A stretch of DNA of 64,000 nt from JBEBVQ01 sp964527735 (GTDB lineage: Bacteria > Bacteroidota > Bacteroidia > Chitinophagales > Chitinophagaceae), in NCBI GenBank assembly GCA_964527735.1, contig CAZGPG010000002.1, positions 124,001 through 188,000 on the forward strand, in the 5' to 3' direction. The notes beneath the pieces were generated by a model that made no database searches, was not told the origin of the DNA, and saw only the letters and a program-made list of their open reading frames with translations. The position numbers and the translations under genes are program-made. Of the stretch, positions 7,697-14,762 are shown in pieces (positions within the stretch are counted from its first letter, which is position 1; each line of letters starts with the position of its first letter).

Positions 7697-7912
7697 ATGG
7701 CAAAAACTTTACCACCAGCTACCCTTACATTTGAACAGATCATACGAAAGACCGGCAGGGATATCCCGGCAAAATTATTACCCGCAGACCTGATCCGGGA
7801 AATAGAACCTTACTGGCACGAAGCCGCTGAGGACTTGCTTAGCCCCAGCCCTGAAGTCCTCAGCCATCTGTTGAAAAACCTGAAGACCGAACACATGGAT
7901 GAGGCTGTGTGA
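7697..7912 (+). CDS. Small hypothetical protein (71 residues)
   Basis: A charged protein with no signal or membrane segment, starting MAKTLPPATLTFEQIIRKTG and ending KTEHMDEAV. Not recognised. It is probably real: a near-consensus -7 box TACCTTAG (7673-7680) lies 16 nt before the start, and the composition matches neighbouring genes. It ends 7 nt before a 74-bp perfect palindrome and converges on the next gene. Confidence 0.6.
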   Translation: MAKTLPPATLTFEQIIRKTGRDIPAKLLPADLIREIEPYWHEAAEDLLSPSPEVLSHLLKNLKTEHMDEAV

Positions 7913-7918
7913 ATACAC

Positions 7919-7992
7919 CGTAGAGACGTTGCGTGTTGCGTGTAGAGACGTTGCATGCAACGTCTCTACACGCAACACGCAACGTCTCTACG
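7919..7992. repeat. 74-bp perfect palindrome (GTAGAGACG family)
   Basis: A perfect inverted repeat with no spacer. Each 37-nt arm contains GTAGAGACG twice, with GTTGCGTGTTGCGT between, and the centre is TTGCATGCAA. It lies between convergent genes and contains the TAG stop of the minus-strand gene (7988-7990). A cruciform or hairpin here could end transcription from both sides. The same GTAGAGACG head is seen near 29591 and 29628 with a different stem. Confidence 0.9.
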
Positions 7993-8539
7993 CACCCACA
8001 CCCTTGAATTGGTGGTATGTCTCCCGGAACAGCACATTAAATGTAGTGAGCGATCCGTAGATAGCCGTAATGTACTGCTGCATATCTACCTTTTCTTCGT
8101 CTGTCAGGCTTTTATGCGCATTGATCTTCTGTTCGATCAGACGCAGCCGGTCGCGCACCATCACGATCTTGTGAAAAAAAGTCTCGATAGGCACTTCCTT
8201 GGCCTGCAGTGAATCATCTGCCGGCCGAAGCACCAGTGTACCATTATTCCATTTGTTGGCCATTTCGACCAGTTGGAATTCATGCAGGCGGCGATCCAGA
8301 ATGTTATCCAGCGCCTGTTCGATCTCTGCCAGCGTTACGCTTCCTTCCTGTGCACCGGTGTTTTCTTTCGCTTCGATCACACGCAGACCAGAGAAATCCT
8401 TACTCACATTCTTAGCCGTGTTCTGAGACTTGAACCAGATGGTATAAAATTCACCGGCAGTGTCTACTACAATGCCTTTCCCGAAATGATTATGCTCCAC
8501 ACGGGAACCGATACCCAAGTTGGTTGTATTTGCTTCCAT
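7988..8539 (-). CDS. Conserved hypothetical protein with an N-terminal small beta-barrel-like region
   Basis: A 183-residue soluble protein. Residues 8-55 (GIGSRVEHNHFGKGIVVDTA) resemble the tudor-like repeat at the C-terminus of UvrD/PcrA helicases, which binds partners such as RNA polymerase. The remainder is helical and charged, with no motif I recognise. No signal peptide. A near-consensus -7 box TACCTTTC lies 1 nt before the ATG, and a 24-bp-armed inverted repeat lies just upstream. The last codons are part of the 74-bp palindrome. Function unknown. Confidence 0.6.
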   Translation of the reverse strand: MEANTTNLGIGSRVEHNHFGKGIVVDTAGEFYTIWFKSQNTAKNVSKDFSGLRVIEAKENTGAQEGSVTLAEIEQALDNILDRRLHEFQLVEMANKWNNGTLVLRPADDSLQAKEVPIETFFHKIVMVRDRLRLIEQKINAHKSLTDEEKVDMQQYITAIYGSLTTFNVLFRETYHQFKGVGA

Positions 8540-8568
8540 AGAAAGGTAAAATTACATAACCTGATTGG

Positions 8569-8631
8569 AATGTGTTTAATGTGACGAATGTGGATAGTCA
8601 CATCAGACACATTCGTCACATTAAACACATT
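8569..8631. repeat. Inverted repeat with 24-bp perfect arms (AATGTGAC family)
   Basis: Arms 8569-8592 and 8608-8631 are exact reverse complements and contain TTTAATGTGACGAATGTG. The loop is 15 nt. It lies in a divergent intergenic region, so it is not a terminator for either flanking gene. A related, less perfect copy lies at 62618-62670. Confidence 0.85.
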
Positions 8632-8692
8632 TTCCACATTATAGACACACAATGTTCCGGCGTGTTTTTCGTTATATTCGCAGGTTCAACTC

Positions 8693-8770
8693 AATTTGAA
8701 AATGTACTTTTAATTTTATAGCATTGTCCCGGTTATCCCATTTTCAAATTTTAAAATTTTCAAATTAGCT
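8693..8770. repeat. CATTTTCAAATT-word repeat
   Basis: AATTTGAAAATG (8693-8704) pairs perfectly with CATTTTCAAATT (8739-8750), followed by TTAAAATTTTCAAATTAGCT. It lies directly upstream of the glycosyltransferase start. Similar words recur at 18020-18085 and, more loosely, at 38107-38174. Confidence 0.55.
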
Positions 8771-8783
8771 CATTATCCCTGGC

Positions 8784-10739
8784 ATGAAGCTATCGGTCAT
8801 CATTGTCAATTACAACGTGAAATACTTTCTGGAGACTTGTCTTCATTCGGTATCACGGGCAATAGAAGGGCTTGAGGCGGAAATAATAGTAGTGGACAAC
8901 AACTCCGCAGACGGTAGCTGTGCGATGGTACGCAGCCTGTTTCCGGAAGTGAAGCTGATTGAAAACAAGGATAACAAAGGGTTCTCAAAAGCCAATAACC
9001 AGGCCGTTGCCGTAGCACGCGGGGAATATATGCTCTTCCTGAATCCGGACACGGTGATGCCGGAGGACTTCTTCCGGAAAACGATCGCGTGGATGGATGC
9101 ACACCCGGAGGCCGGATCCTTAGGCCCACGGCTGATAGACGGCAAAGGGCAGTTTGCCCCAGACAGTAAAAAATCCTTCCCCTCTTTATCTGTAGCCATC
9201 TTCAAGACAACGGGTATCAACAAACTGTTTCCACGTTCACCATTCTTCAATAAATACTATGCGGTGGATGTTGGGGAACACGAGCAGGCACAGGTAGATG
9301 TGCTTTCGGGCTGCTGTATGCTGGTACGCCGGAAGGCAATGGAGCATGCCGGTGGCGCATTCGACGAAGACTATTTCATGTACTGCGAGGATGTGGATCT
9401 CTCCTGGCGTATCAAACAGGCCGGCTATCAGAATATTTATTTCCCTGAAGCCACACTCATCCATTACAAGGGCGAAAGCACACGCAAAGCGACACTGTCG
9501 TATGTACGCATCTTCAATGAGGCGTTGTCCATCTTTGTGAAAAAGCATTACAGCAGGCAGCAGGCGGGGTTATTCATCCTGCTGATCAACATCGGCATTG
9601 TACTGCGGGCGATATTCAGCATGGTGAAGCAGCTGTTCAAAATACTGCGGATGCCGCTATTCGATGCGCTGGTGCTCGTAACCACGCTTTGGTTTATGAA
9701 AGAGTTTTGGGTACGGGAAGTAAAGCATATTGATGTTTCGATGCACCTGGTGTATATGACCTTTCCCGTGTACGTGCTGATATGGCTGATATCCCTGTTT
9801 CTCAACGGCGCTTATGATCAGCCTTACCGCGCCTTGCGCGTGGTGCGGGGCATGCTTACAGGCACGGTGCTCATCCTTGCTTATTACGGGCTGCTGCCGC
9901 CGGAGCTGCGTTATTCCCGTGCGGTGATCGTGCTGACCGGCTTTACCGGTACGGTGGCGCTGCTGGGCCTTCATGCTTTGCTATACCGGCTGGGGATTTT
10001 TAAATTCATCCCCTACGATACGCTGCCCAAAAAAGCCGTGATCGTAGCCGGTGAATCTTTGTATGAGCAGACGGCTGCTATTTTGCAAAAAGTGCATTAT
10101 GCGCCGCGAATAGAGGGACGTATCAGTCCTGCGCCGCAAACCGGGCATGCGCTCGGCGATACCTACCGGATGAAAGAATTGCTATACACAACGGGGATTG
10201 ACGAAGTGATCTTTTGTGTGAACGGACTTGATTATAAAACGATCCTGGAGCAGATGCAGCATTGCGGGCCTGGTTATGAGTACAAGATCCATCTGCCGGG
10301 CAGCAACAGCTTTGTAGGGAGCAACAGCAGCCATACCTCCGGAGACCTGTACACGCTCGAGTCGGGTTACCGGATCAGTCTTTTTTCACAGATAAGAAAT
10401 AAACGGGTATTCGATATTGTTTCGTCGCTGCTGTTGCTGGCAGTATATCCGGTGGCCGTGCTGGCGGTAAGGGAACGGGCAGGTTTTCTGCGCAATTGCT
10501 TCCGGGTTTTATTGGGAAAATATACGTGGGTAGGTTATGGTCTGCCGGAGCCCGGACTGCCCAAAATAAAGCCGTCGATACTCCCCGCATTTTTCCTCCT
10601 GGATATGTATCATCCTGCCCCTGAAGTGATCCGGAAAACGGATTTGGACTATGCCCGTCACTATACAGCGGGGGCTGATTTCAACCTTATTGTGAAGAAT
10701 TTCCGGTTTTTAGGCGGTGGTTGGGAAAAAAGATTTTGA
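8784..10739 (+). CDS. Family 2 glycosyltransferase fused to a degenerate sugar-phosphotransferase-like membrane region
   Basis: A 651-residue protein. Residues 1-265 are a GT-A glycosyltransferase of the rhamnosyltransferase-like GT2 group (LSVIIVNYNVKYFLETCLHS, VVDNNSADGS, FLNPDTVMP, YFMYCEDVDLSWRIKQAGY). After it come about five membrane segments (265-400), a Rossmann-like stretch (KKAVIVAGESLYEQ, near 425) and a last hydrophobic helix (KRVFDIVSSLLLLAVYPV). The second half resembles WcaJ-type polyprenyl glycosylphosphotransferases but lacks a clear catalytic end, so it probably serves as an anchor or binding module. Likely works on envelope polysaccharide at the inner membrane. Its TGA stop overlaps the -33 box of the tRNA-Asn promoter. 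Confidence 0.8.
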   Translation: MKLSVIIVNYNVKYFLETCLHSVSRAIEGLEAEIIVVDNNSADGSCAMVRSLFPEVKLIENKDNKGFSKANNQAVAVARGEYMLFLNPDTVMPEDFFRKTIAWMDAHPEAGSLGPRLIDGKGQFAPDSKKSFPSLSVAIFKTTGINKLFPRSPFFNKYYAVDVGEHEQAQVDVLSGCCMLVRRKAMEHAGGAFDEDYFMYCEDVDLSWRIKQAGYQNIYFPEATLIHYKGESTRKATLSYVRIFNEALSIFVKKHYSRQQAGLFILLINIGIVLRAIFSMVKQLFKILRMPLFDALVLVTTLWFMKEFWVREVKHIDVSMHLVYMTFPVYVLIWLISLFLNGAYDQPYRALRVVRGMLTGTVLILAYYGLLPPELRYSRAVIVLTGFTGTVALLGLHALLYRLGIFKFIPYDTLPKKAVIVAGESLYEQTAAILQKVHYAPRIEGRISPAPQTGHALGDTYRMKELLYTTGIDEVIFCVNGLDYKTILEQMQHCGPGYEYKIHLPGSNSFVGSNSSHTSGDLYTLESGYRISLFSQIRNKRVFDIVSSLLLLAVYPVAVLAVRERAGFLRNCFRVLLGKYTWVGYGLPEPGLPKIKPSILPAFFLLDMYHPAPEVIRKTDLDYARHYTAGADFNLIVKNFRFLGGGWEKRF

Positions 10740-10764
10740 CAAAATGGAAAGTTGGCTATTTTTG
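10736..10764 (+). promoter_or_regulatory. Promoter of tRNA-Asn
   Basis: TTGAC (10736-10740) and TATTTTTG (10757-10764), with 18 nt between TTG and the -7 box, match the Bacteroidota consensus. The tRNA starts 14 nt downstream. The -33 box overlaps the stop codon of the preceding glycosyltransferase gene. Confidence 0.7.
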
Positions 10765-10777
10765 CAGTCCTAAAGAC

Positions 10778-10851
10778 GCTTCCTTAGCTCAGTTGGTTAG
10801 AGCATCTGACTGTTAATCAGAGGGTCGTTGGTTCAAGTCCAACAGGGAGCG
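10778..10851 (+). tRNA. tRNA-Asn (GUU)
   Basis: A 74-nt cloverleaf. Acceptor GCTTCCT pairs with AGGGAGC (one G-T pair), D-arm contains AGCTCAGTTGGTTAGAGC, anticodon stem TCTGA/TCAGA holds loop CTGTTAA with anticodon GTT, and the T-arm contains GGTTCAAGTCC. CCA is not encoded, so it must be added. It is followed by an intrinsic terminator. Confidence 0.97.
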
Positions 10852-10862
10852 CAAACAGAATC

Positions 10863-10899
10863 AACCACTTACAGGCACATAGCAGGTAAGTGGTTTTTT
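10863..10899 (+). terminator. Intrinsic terminator of tRNA-Asn
   Basis: Perfect 10-bp stem AACCACTTAC (10863-10872) / GTAAGTGGTT (10886-10895), 13-nt loop, then a run of T to 10899. Confidence 0.9.
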
Positions 10900-10922
10900 C
10901 ATTTGTATACTTATTATCAGCA

Positions 10923-11030
10923 TGACGGATTTGTCCGGATTACCCAGATGACACGGATTTTTTTAATTGCACCGAATTCTATTCTGCGTAATCCTTAAAT
11001 TCGCCTAATTCGTAATTCAGACTTTTATGC
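10923..11030. repeat. Intergenic repeat-like spacer (CGGATT words) before accC
   Basis: Words such as ACGGATTTGTCCGGATTACC, ACACGGATTTTTTT, GCGTAATCCTTAAATTCGCC and TAATTCG recur here in both orientations. This looks like another short-word intergenic repeat. No gene is seen in 10900-11169. TAGCTTCG at 11127-11134 is a possible -7 box for accC (one mismatch). Confidence 0.4.
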
Positions 11031-11169
11031 TTCATATCAATTCCGGAGCTGAACAAAGGTGCCTTATCTCAGGTAAGCATGGACGCTAAATGCGGGTCAA
11101 TTTCGCCCTATCCCCGTATTATTTCTTAGCTTCGCCCTTTGGTTTTCCCCATAAAAGGATCATAAAAGA

Positions 11170-12651
11170 ATGCAGAAAATACTAATCGCCAATCGTGGCG
11201 AGATTGCACTGCGGGTGATGCGCACTGCCCGTGAGATGGGCATCAAAACAGTAGCCGTTTATTCCGAAGCAGACCGCAACATGTCGTTCGTTCGCTTTGC
11301 AGACGAAGCATATTGCATTGGACCGGCGCCATCGGCACAGTCATACCTGCGTGCCGACAAAATCATTGAAGTGGCCAAACAGGCAGGCGCCGATGCCATA
11401 CACCCCGGCTACGGCTTCCTAAGTGAAAATGCGGGCTTCTCTAAAGCGGTTGCCGATGCGGGGCTGACGTTCATCGGCCCCACAGCCTATTCGATAGAGA
11501 TGATGGGCAGCAAGATATCTGCGAAGCAGGCCGCAAAAAAATTCAACGTGCCGATGGTACCGGGTACGGAAGACCCGGTCAATGACATCGAAGAAGCCCA
11601 TACTATTGCCGAACGCACGGGATACCCCATCCTGATCAAAGCGTCTGCCGGCGGCGGCGGCAAGGGAATGCGTGTAGTGAATAGCCCCGACGAACTGGAA
11701 GAACAGATGCGACTGGCAAAAAGCGAAGCCCTGAGTGCATTCTCCAATGATGCTGTGTTTATCGAAAAATATGTAGCCGCTCCGCGGCATATCGAGATAC
11801 AGATACTCGGAGACCAGCATGGTAATTACGTATACCTTTTCGAGCGGGAATGCTCTATCCAGCGCCGCCATCAGAAACTGATCGAGGAAGCGCCATCAAG
11901 CTGCCTCACGCCCGCCATACGAAAAGCAATGGGTGAATGCGCAGTTGCAGTGGCTAAGGCATGTAATTATCACGGCGCCGGAACGGTGGAGTTTCTCATG
12001 GATGAAAATCTCAATTTTTATTTTCTTGAAATGAACACCCGGCTGCAGGTAGAGCATTGCGTTACGGAAATGATCACAGGTATAGACCTGGTGAAAGAGC
12101 AGATACGGGTAGCCCGCGGAGAAAAGCTCTCTTTTACCCAGGACGACCTGAAAATGAACGGACATGCCATCGAACTGCGCGTATGTGCCGAAGACCCGCT
12201 CAACAACTTCCTGCCCGATACCGGACGCCTCGAAATGTATCAGCCACCCAAAGGACCGGGTGTACGTGTAGATGACGGGTATGAACAGGGGCAGGATATC
12301 CCCATCTTTTACGATCCTATGATCGCCAAGCTGATCGTACACGCAGGCAGCCGTGATGAGGCAATTGCACGGCTGTGCCGGGCAGTAGATGAATATCATA
12401 TCCGCGGGATACAGACTACCTTGTCGTTCGGGAAATGGGCCGTGCAAACGGAACCGTTCCGTAGTGGCAACTTTACTACGAAATTTATAGAGCAGCATTT
12501 TAAACCAGAATATCTGCAACCGGAAAATCCTGATGCGGAAACAGCTGCTGCATTGCTGGCCGCCGCTATCTGGGAACAGGAACGGGAAGAAAAGAAATTT
12601 GCTCTTTCGGCCAATGGCAACAGCGCCAACTGGAAGTTACGGCGGCGTTAA
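11170..12651 (+). CDS. accC: Biotin carboxylase subunit of acetyl-/propionyl-CoA carboxylase
   Basis: A 493-residue ATP-grasp enzyme that carboxylates biotin on a carrier protein, the first half-reaction of acyl-CoA carboxylation. Seen: N-terminal KILIANRGEIALRV, glycine-rich ATP loop SAGGGGKGMR (159-168), EMNTRLQVEH (287-296) with catalytic Arg291, and the C-terminal domain through GIQTTLSFG. About 45 extra residues follow the usual end. Position 297 is Cys where most biotin carboxylases have Pro (QVEHPVTE); this may be a lineage variant. No biotin carrier or carboxyltransferase gene is adjacent, so the partner is elsewhere. Its stop overlaps that of the convergent gene in TTAA. Confidence 0.92.
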   Translation: MQKILIANRGEIALRVMRTAREMGIKTVAVYSEADRNMSFVRFADEAYCIGPAPSAQSYLRADKIIEVAKQAGADAIHPGYGFLSENAGFSKAVADAGLTFIGPTAYSIEMMGSKISAKQAAKKFNVPMVPGTEDPVNDIEEAHTIAERTGYPILIKASAGGGGKGMRVVNSPDELEEQMRLAKSEALSAFSNDAVFIEKYVAAPRHIEIQILGDQHGNYVYLFERECSIQRRHQKLIEEAPSSCLTPAIRKAMGECAVAVAKACNYHGAGTVEFLMDENLNFYFLEMNTRLQVEHCVTEMITGIDLVKEQIRVARGEKLSFTQDDLKMNGHAIELRVCAEDPLNNFLPDTGRLEMYQPPKGPGVRVDDGYEQGQDIPIFYDPMIAKLIVHAGSRDEAIARLCRAVDEYHIRGIQTTLSFGKWAVQTEPFRSGNFTTKFIEQHFKPEYLQPENPDAETAAALLAAAIWEQEREEKKFALSANGNSANWKLRRR

Positions 12652-13547
12652 TTATCGGCAGATACAGCCAGTATCCGCCGGGCAAGCGGGATATTATCGG
12701 TCAGGAAATAATCGGGGGAGTTATTCAGCGCCTGCACCATGTCTTCCTGTAACCTGACACCGTAGAGCTGCACTTTCAGTCCTTCGTTATGTGCCAGGAC
12801 AATATTTTCTGCGGGGAGATCCGCACTCGGAGCTGCAACACCATAAAAACCTGCACGGACGGCATACATTATGTCGCTCGTGTCTTTTATATAATCCAGC
12901 AGTACACGTATTTCCGGATAATGGCGGCGTGTATAAGTGAGCCATTCACGGCTGTCCGACTGCAGCATCACCCAGTCTGTAGCTTTGTATTTTTCTATAA
13001 GCCGGTATACTTCCTGCAAAGCGGTGCGGTAATACAAATCGCGGGCTTCTGCCGCACCGGGCAGGCAGGCCAGCGGATTCTTCAGATCAAGAAAAATCAA
13101 AGGCCGGCGATCTTCAGCGGCATATCGTGCCAGCAGCCGCTCTACCGGTGTAATAAACTCATCTGCCTTTTTGCCGGAGCGGGGTTTGAAGGCGCAATCC
13201 GTCAACGCCTGTGCAGACCATTCATACAAACAGCCGGTACAAAAGCTTGCCTCATCCAAGTGCTGATCATGGTACATGAATAACACCCCGTCACTGCTCA
13301 TCTGTATGTCTATCTCTACACCATCTGCACCATAGCGATCTATTGCTTCCGCAACCGATGTCCATGAATTAGGCGGATACTGCGAGAGGTCTGAAAAGCC
13401 CGTACCACCATGTCCGATCACATAGATCTGCTTACTGCCCTGTAACATTATATCCGGCTTTCTGCAGGCAGACAGCAATGTCGTCACTGCCCATACGATC
13501 AGGTAGATAGATTTGGCGGCAGGTATAGTGTACCGTAGTCGGGCCAT
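12648..13547 (-). CDS. Glycerophosphodiester phosphodiesterase-family lipoprotein
   Basis: A protein of 299 residues with a lipoprotein signal (WAVTTLLSAC, lipidated Cys28) and a GDPD TIM-barrel domain. Catalytic and metal residues are visible: His46 in VIGHGGTG, the E-x-D pair in GVEIDIQMSSDG, and His in YHDQHLD. The family hydrolyses glycerophosphodiesters to glycerol 3-phosphate and an alcohol. Here it would act in the periplasm. The open frame extends 38 codons upstream into the previous gene, but the ATG at 13547, one base after that gene's TGA, gives a clean signal peptide. It ends in a TTAA shared with the accC stop. Confidence 0.85.
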   Translation of the reverse strand: MARLRYTIPAAKSIYLIVWAVTTLLSACRKPDIMLQGSKQIYVIGHGGTGFSDLSQYPPNSWTSVAEAIDRYGADGVEIDIQMSSDGVLFMYHDQHLDEASFCTGCLYEWSAQALTDCAFKPRSGKKADEFITPVERLLARYAAEDRRPLIFLDLKNPLACLPGAAEARDLYYRTALQEVYRLIEKYKATDWVMLQSDSREWLTYTRRHYPEIRVLLDYIKDTSDIMYAVRAGFYGVAAPSADLPAENIVLAHNEGLKVQLYGVRLQEDMVQALNNSPDYFLTDNIPLARRILAVSADN

Positions 13548-13548
13548 G

Positions 13549-14091
13549 TCAGAATAATTTATAGCTGACCGTGAATCTGCCTGTGGAGGCGCGTCCGAGG
13601 CCGGTACGTTTACGCCCTTCCACGAGGTCGTGCCAGGTATCTGCATAGAGACCGCTGCCAAGCTGCAGCTTTATACCAATCCGGCCCTCCGGGCGGATGC
13701 GATATGCCAGTCCGAGCAGAAAGTATATTTCCTGGACACGATTATACCTGTTATTACCTGTAATGCTGTACGGTTTGTAAAAGCTGCATTGATAATCGAC
13801 GCCGGCATCTGCCTGCCAGCGCCCCTGCTGCAGCACACGATAAGCATAACCTGCATGGATACCCCAGATATTCCGGAAGGGAAGGTAGCTTTCGGTCAGT
13901 AATATTTTCGGGCCTGCATAAACGGTATGCCTGCCGTAATGAACAGGGAAGAGCAGGCTGGTATGATATCCGGTATGCGAGAAGCCGGCCGCAATGGCAG
14001 CGTCTGCCTGTATACGTTTACCTGTATCCTGACCATATCCTTGAAGTACTGCGGGCAGGAGCAGAAAGGTAATAAAATATTTGTGGTACAT
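13549..14091 (-). CDS. Predicted small outer-membrane beta-barrel protein
   Basis: A protein of 180 residues with a signal peptide (MYHKYFITFLLLPAVLQGYG) followed by alternating beta-strand patterns (AAIAAGFSHTGYHTSLLFPV, AGYAYRVLQQGRWQADAGVD) that end in an aromatic C-terminus, FTVSYKLF, as in barrel proteins. Not assigned to a family. The start at 14091 is chosen for the signal peptide; the longer frame begins 27 codons earlier. The next gene (GDPD lipoprotein) starts 1 nt after its stop, so the two are very likely co-translated. Confidence 0.6.
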   Translation of the reverse strand: MYHKYFITFLLLPAVLQGYGQDTGKRIQADAAIAAGFSHTGYHTSLLFPVHYGRHTVYAGPKILLTESYLPFRNIWGIHAGYAYRVLQQGRWQADAGVDYQCSFYKPYSITGNNRYNRVQEIYFLLGLAYRIRPEGRIGIKLQLGSGLYADTWHDLVEGRKRTGLGRASTGRFTVSYKLF

Positions 14092-14160
14092 ACTGCAGGG
14101 TTGAAAATACACAATTTTAATGAGCTGCCTGCGGATGCCCACATTATGTTTATTCAGACG

Positions 14161-14181
14161 ATTGCGGCTCAAGGCCGCAAT
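14161..14181. repeat. Short perfect hairpin
   Basis: ATTGCGGC (14161-14168) and GCCGCAAT (14174-14181) with a 5-nt loop, just upstream of the barrel-protein gene and next to a GCTAAT repeat. Either a weak transcription pause site or a repeat unit. Confidence 0.4.
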
Positions 14182-14198
14182 GACAGTACTGTTGTTTT

Positions 14199-14229
14199 GC
14201 TAATTGCACAGCAGCTAATCAGCCAATTC
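14199..14229. repeat. GCTAAT-family intergenic repeat (copy 3)
   Basis: GCTAATTGCACAGCAGCTAA followed by TCAGCCAATT. It overlaps the 3' end of the SRPBCC gene, whose last codons and stop are built from the repeat. Confidence 0.55.
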
Positions 14230-14751
14230 CCTTTTAAGCCCTCGCTCACCACGCCGCATTACCACATTATGGTTAGCCCGGAATACCGGTTTTAATATAA
14301 AAGACAACCGGTTCATCCAGCGACTGGTAGTACGTACCTGCCAATGATATTCAATCACCGTGGTATCGCTGTTTGCTGCATGGAATAACCAGGTACCGAC
14401 ACCTTCCAGTTCTCCGGAAGCCTTTCCGTCAATCCGTTCACCACGGATTACCTGTACCGTTGTCATCGAAAAATGCAACTTATACGGCAGCGCAGCTTTC
14501 CAGATAAATGCAACTTTCGCACCTGTTCCTGTATGATCGCCATCCCGGAGCATTTGGACCTCCACACCTTTCCACCATTGGGGCCAGCGCTCCACATCAT
14601 AAATAACACTCCATACTTCAGCAAGCGGCGCAGCTATTTCCCAACGGGTAACAAAAGCATATTCCGCAGCCATAATGGTACGCGGAAACGGAAGGAGTAA
14701 CAACAAAAAAAGCGATCCCATACAGGATCGCTTTAATAACCAGCCTGTCAT
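14215..14751 (-). CDS. SRPBCC (START-like) family protein with N-terminal hydrophobic anchor
   Basis: A protein of 178 residues. After a hydrophobic signal or anchor (MGSLFLLLLLPFPRTIMA) comes an SRPBCC fold: RWEIAAPLAEVWSVIYDVER, WPQWWKGVEV, then strands ending in VIEYHWQVRT and a long C-terminal helix. The family binds hydrophobic ligands in a deep pocket; polyketide cyclase and START-like proteins belong to it. No catalytic function can be assigned. The start at 14751 lies 11 nt after the preceding protease stop, which avoids a long overlap. If 14673 were used, the protein would be cytoplasmic. Export is therefore an inference. Confidence 0.7.
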   Translation of the reverse strand: MTGWLLKRSCMGSLFLLLLLPFPRTIMAAEYAFVTRWEIAAPLAEVWSVIYDVERWPQWWKGVEVQMLRDGDHTGTGAKVAFIWKAALPYKLHFSMTTVQVIRGERIDGKASGELEGVGTWLFHAANSDTTVIEYHWQVRTTSRWMNRLSFILKPVFRANHNVVMRRGERGLKRELAD

Positions 14752-14762
14752 GGCTAAACCGT

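Noticed and set aside
7920..7992. tRNA or structured ncRNA in the 74-bp palindrome
   Set aside because: It is a pure palindrome without tRNA features; the same head recurs elsewhere in a shorter form.
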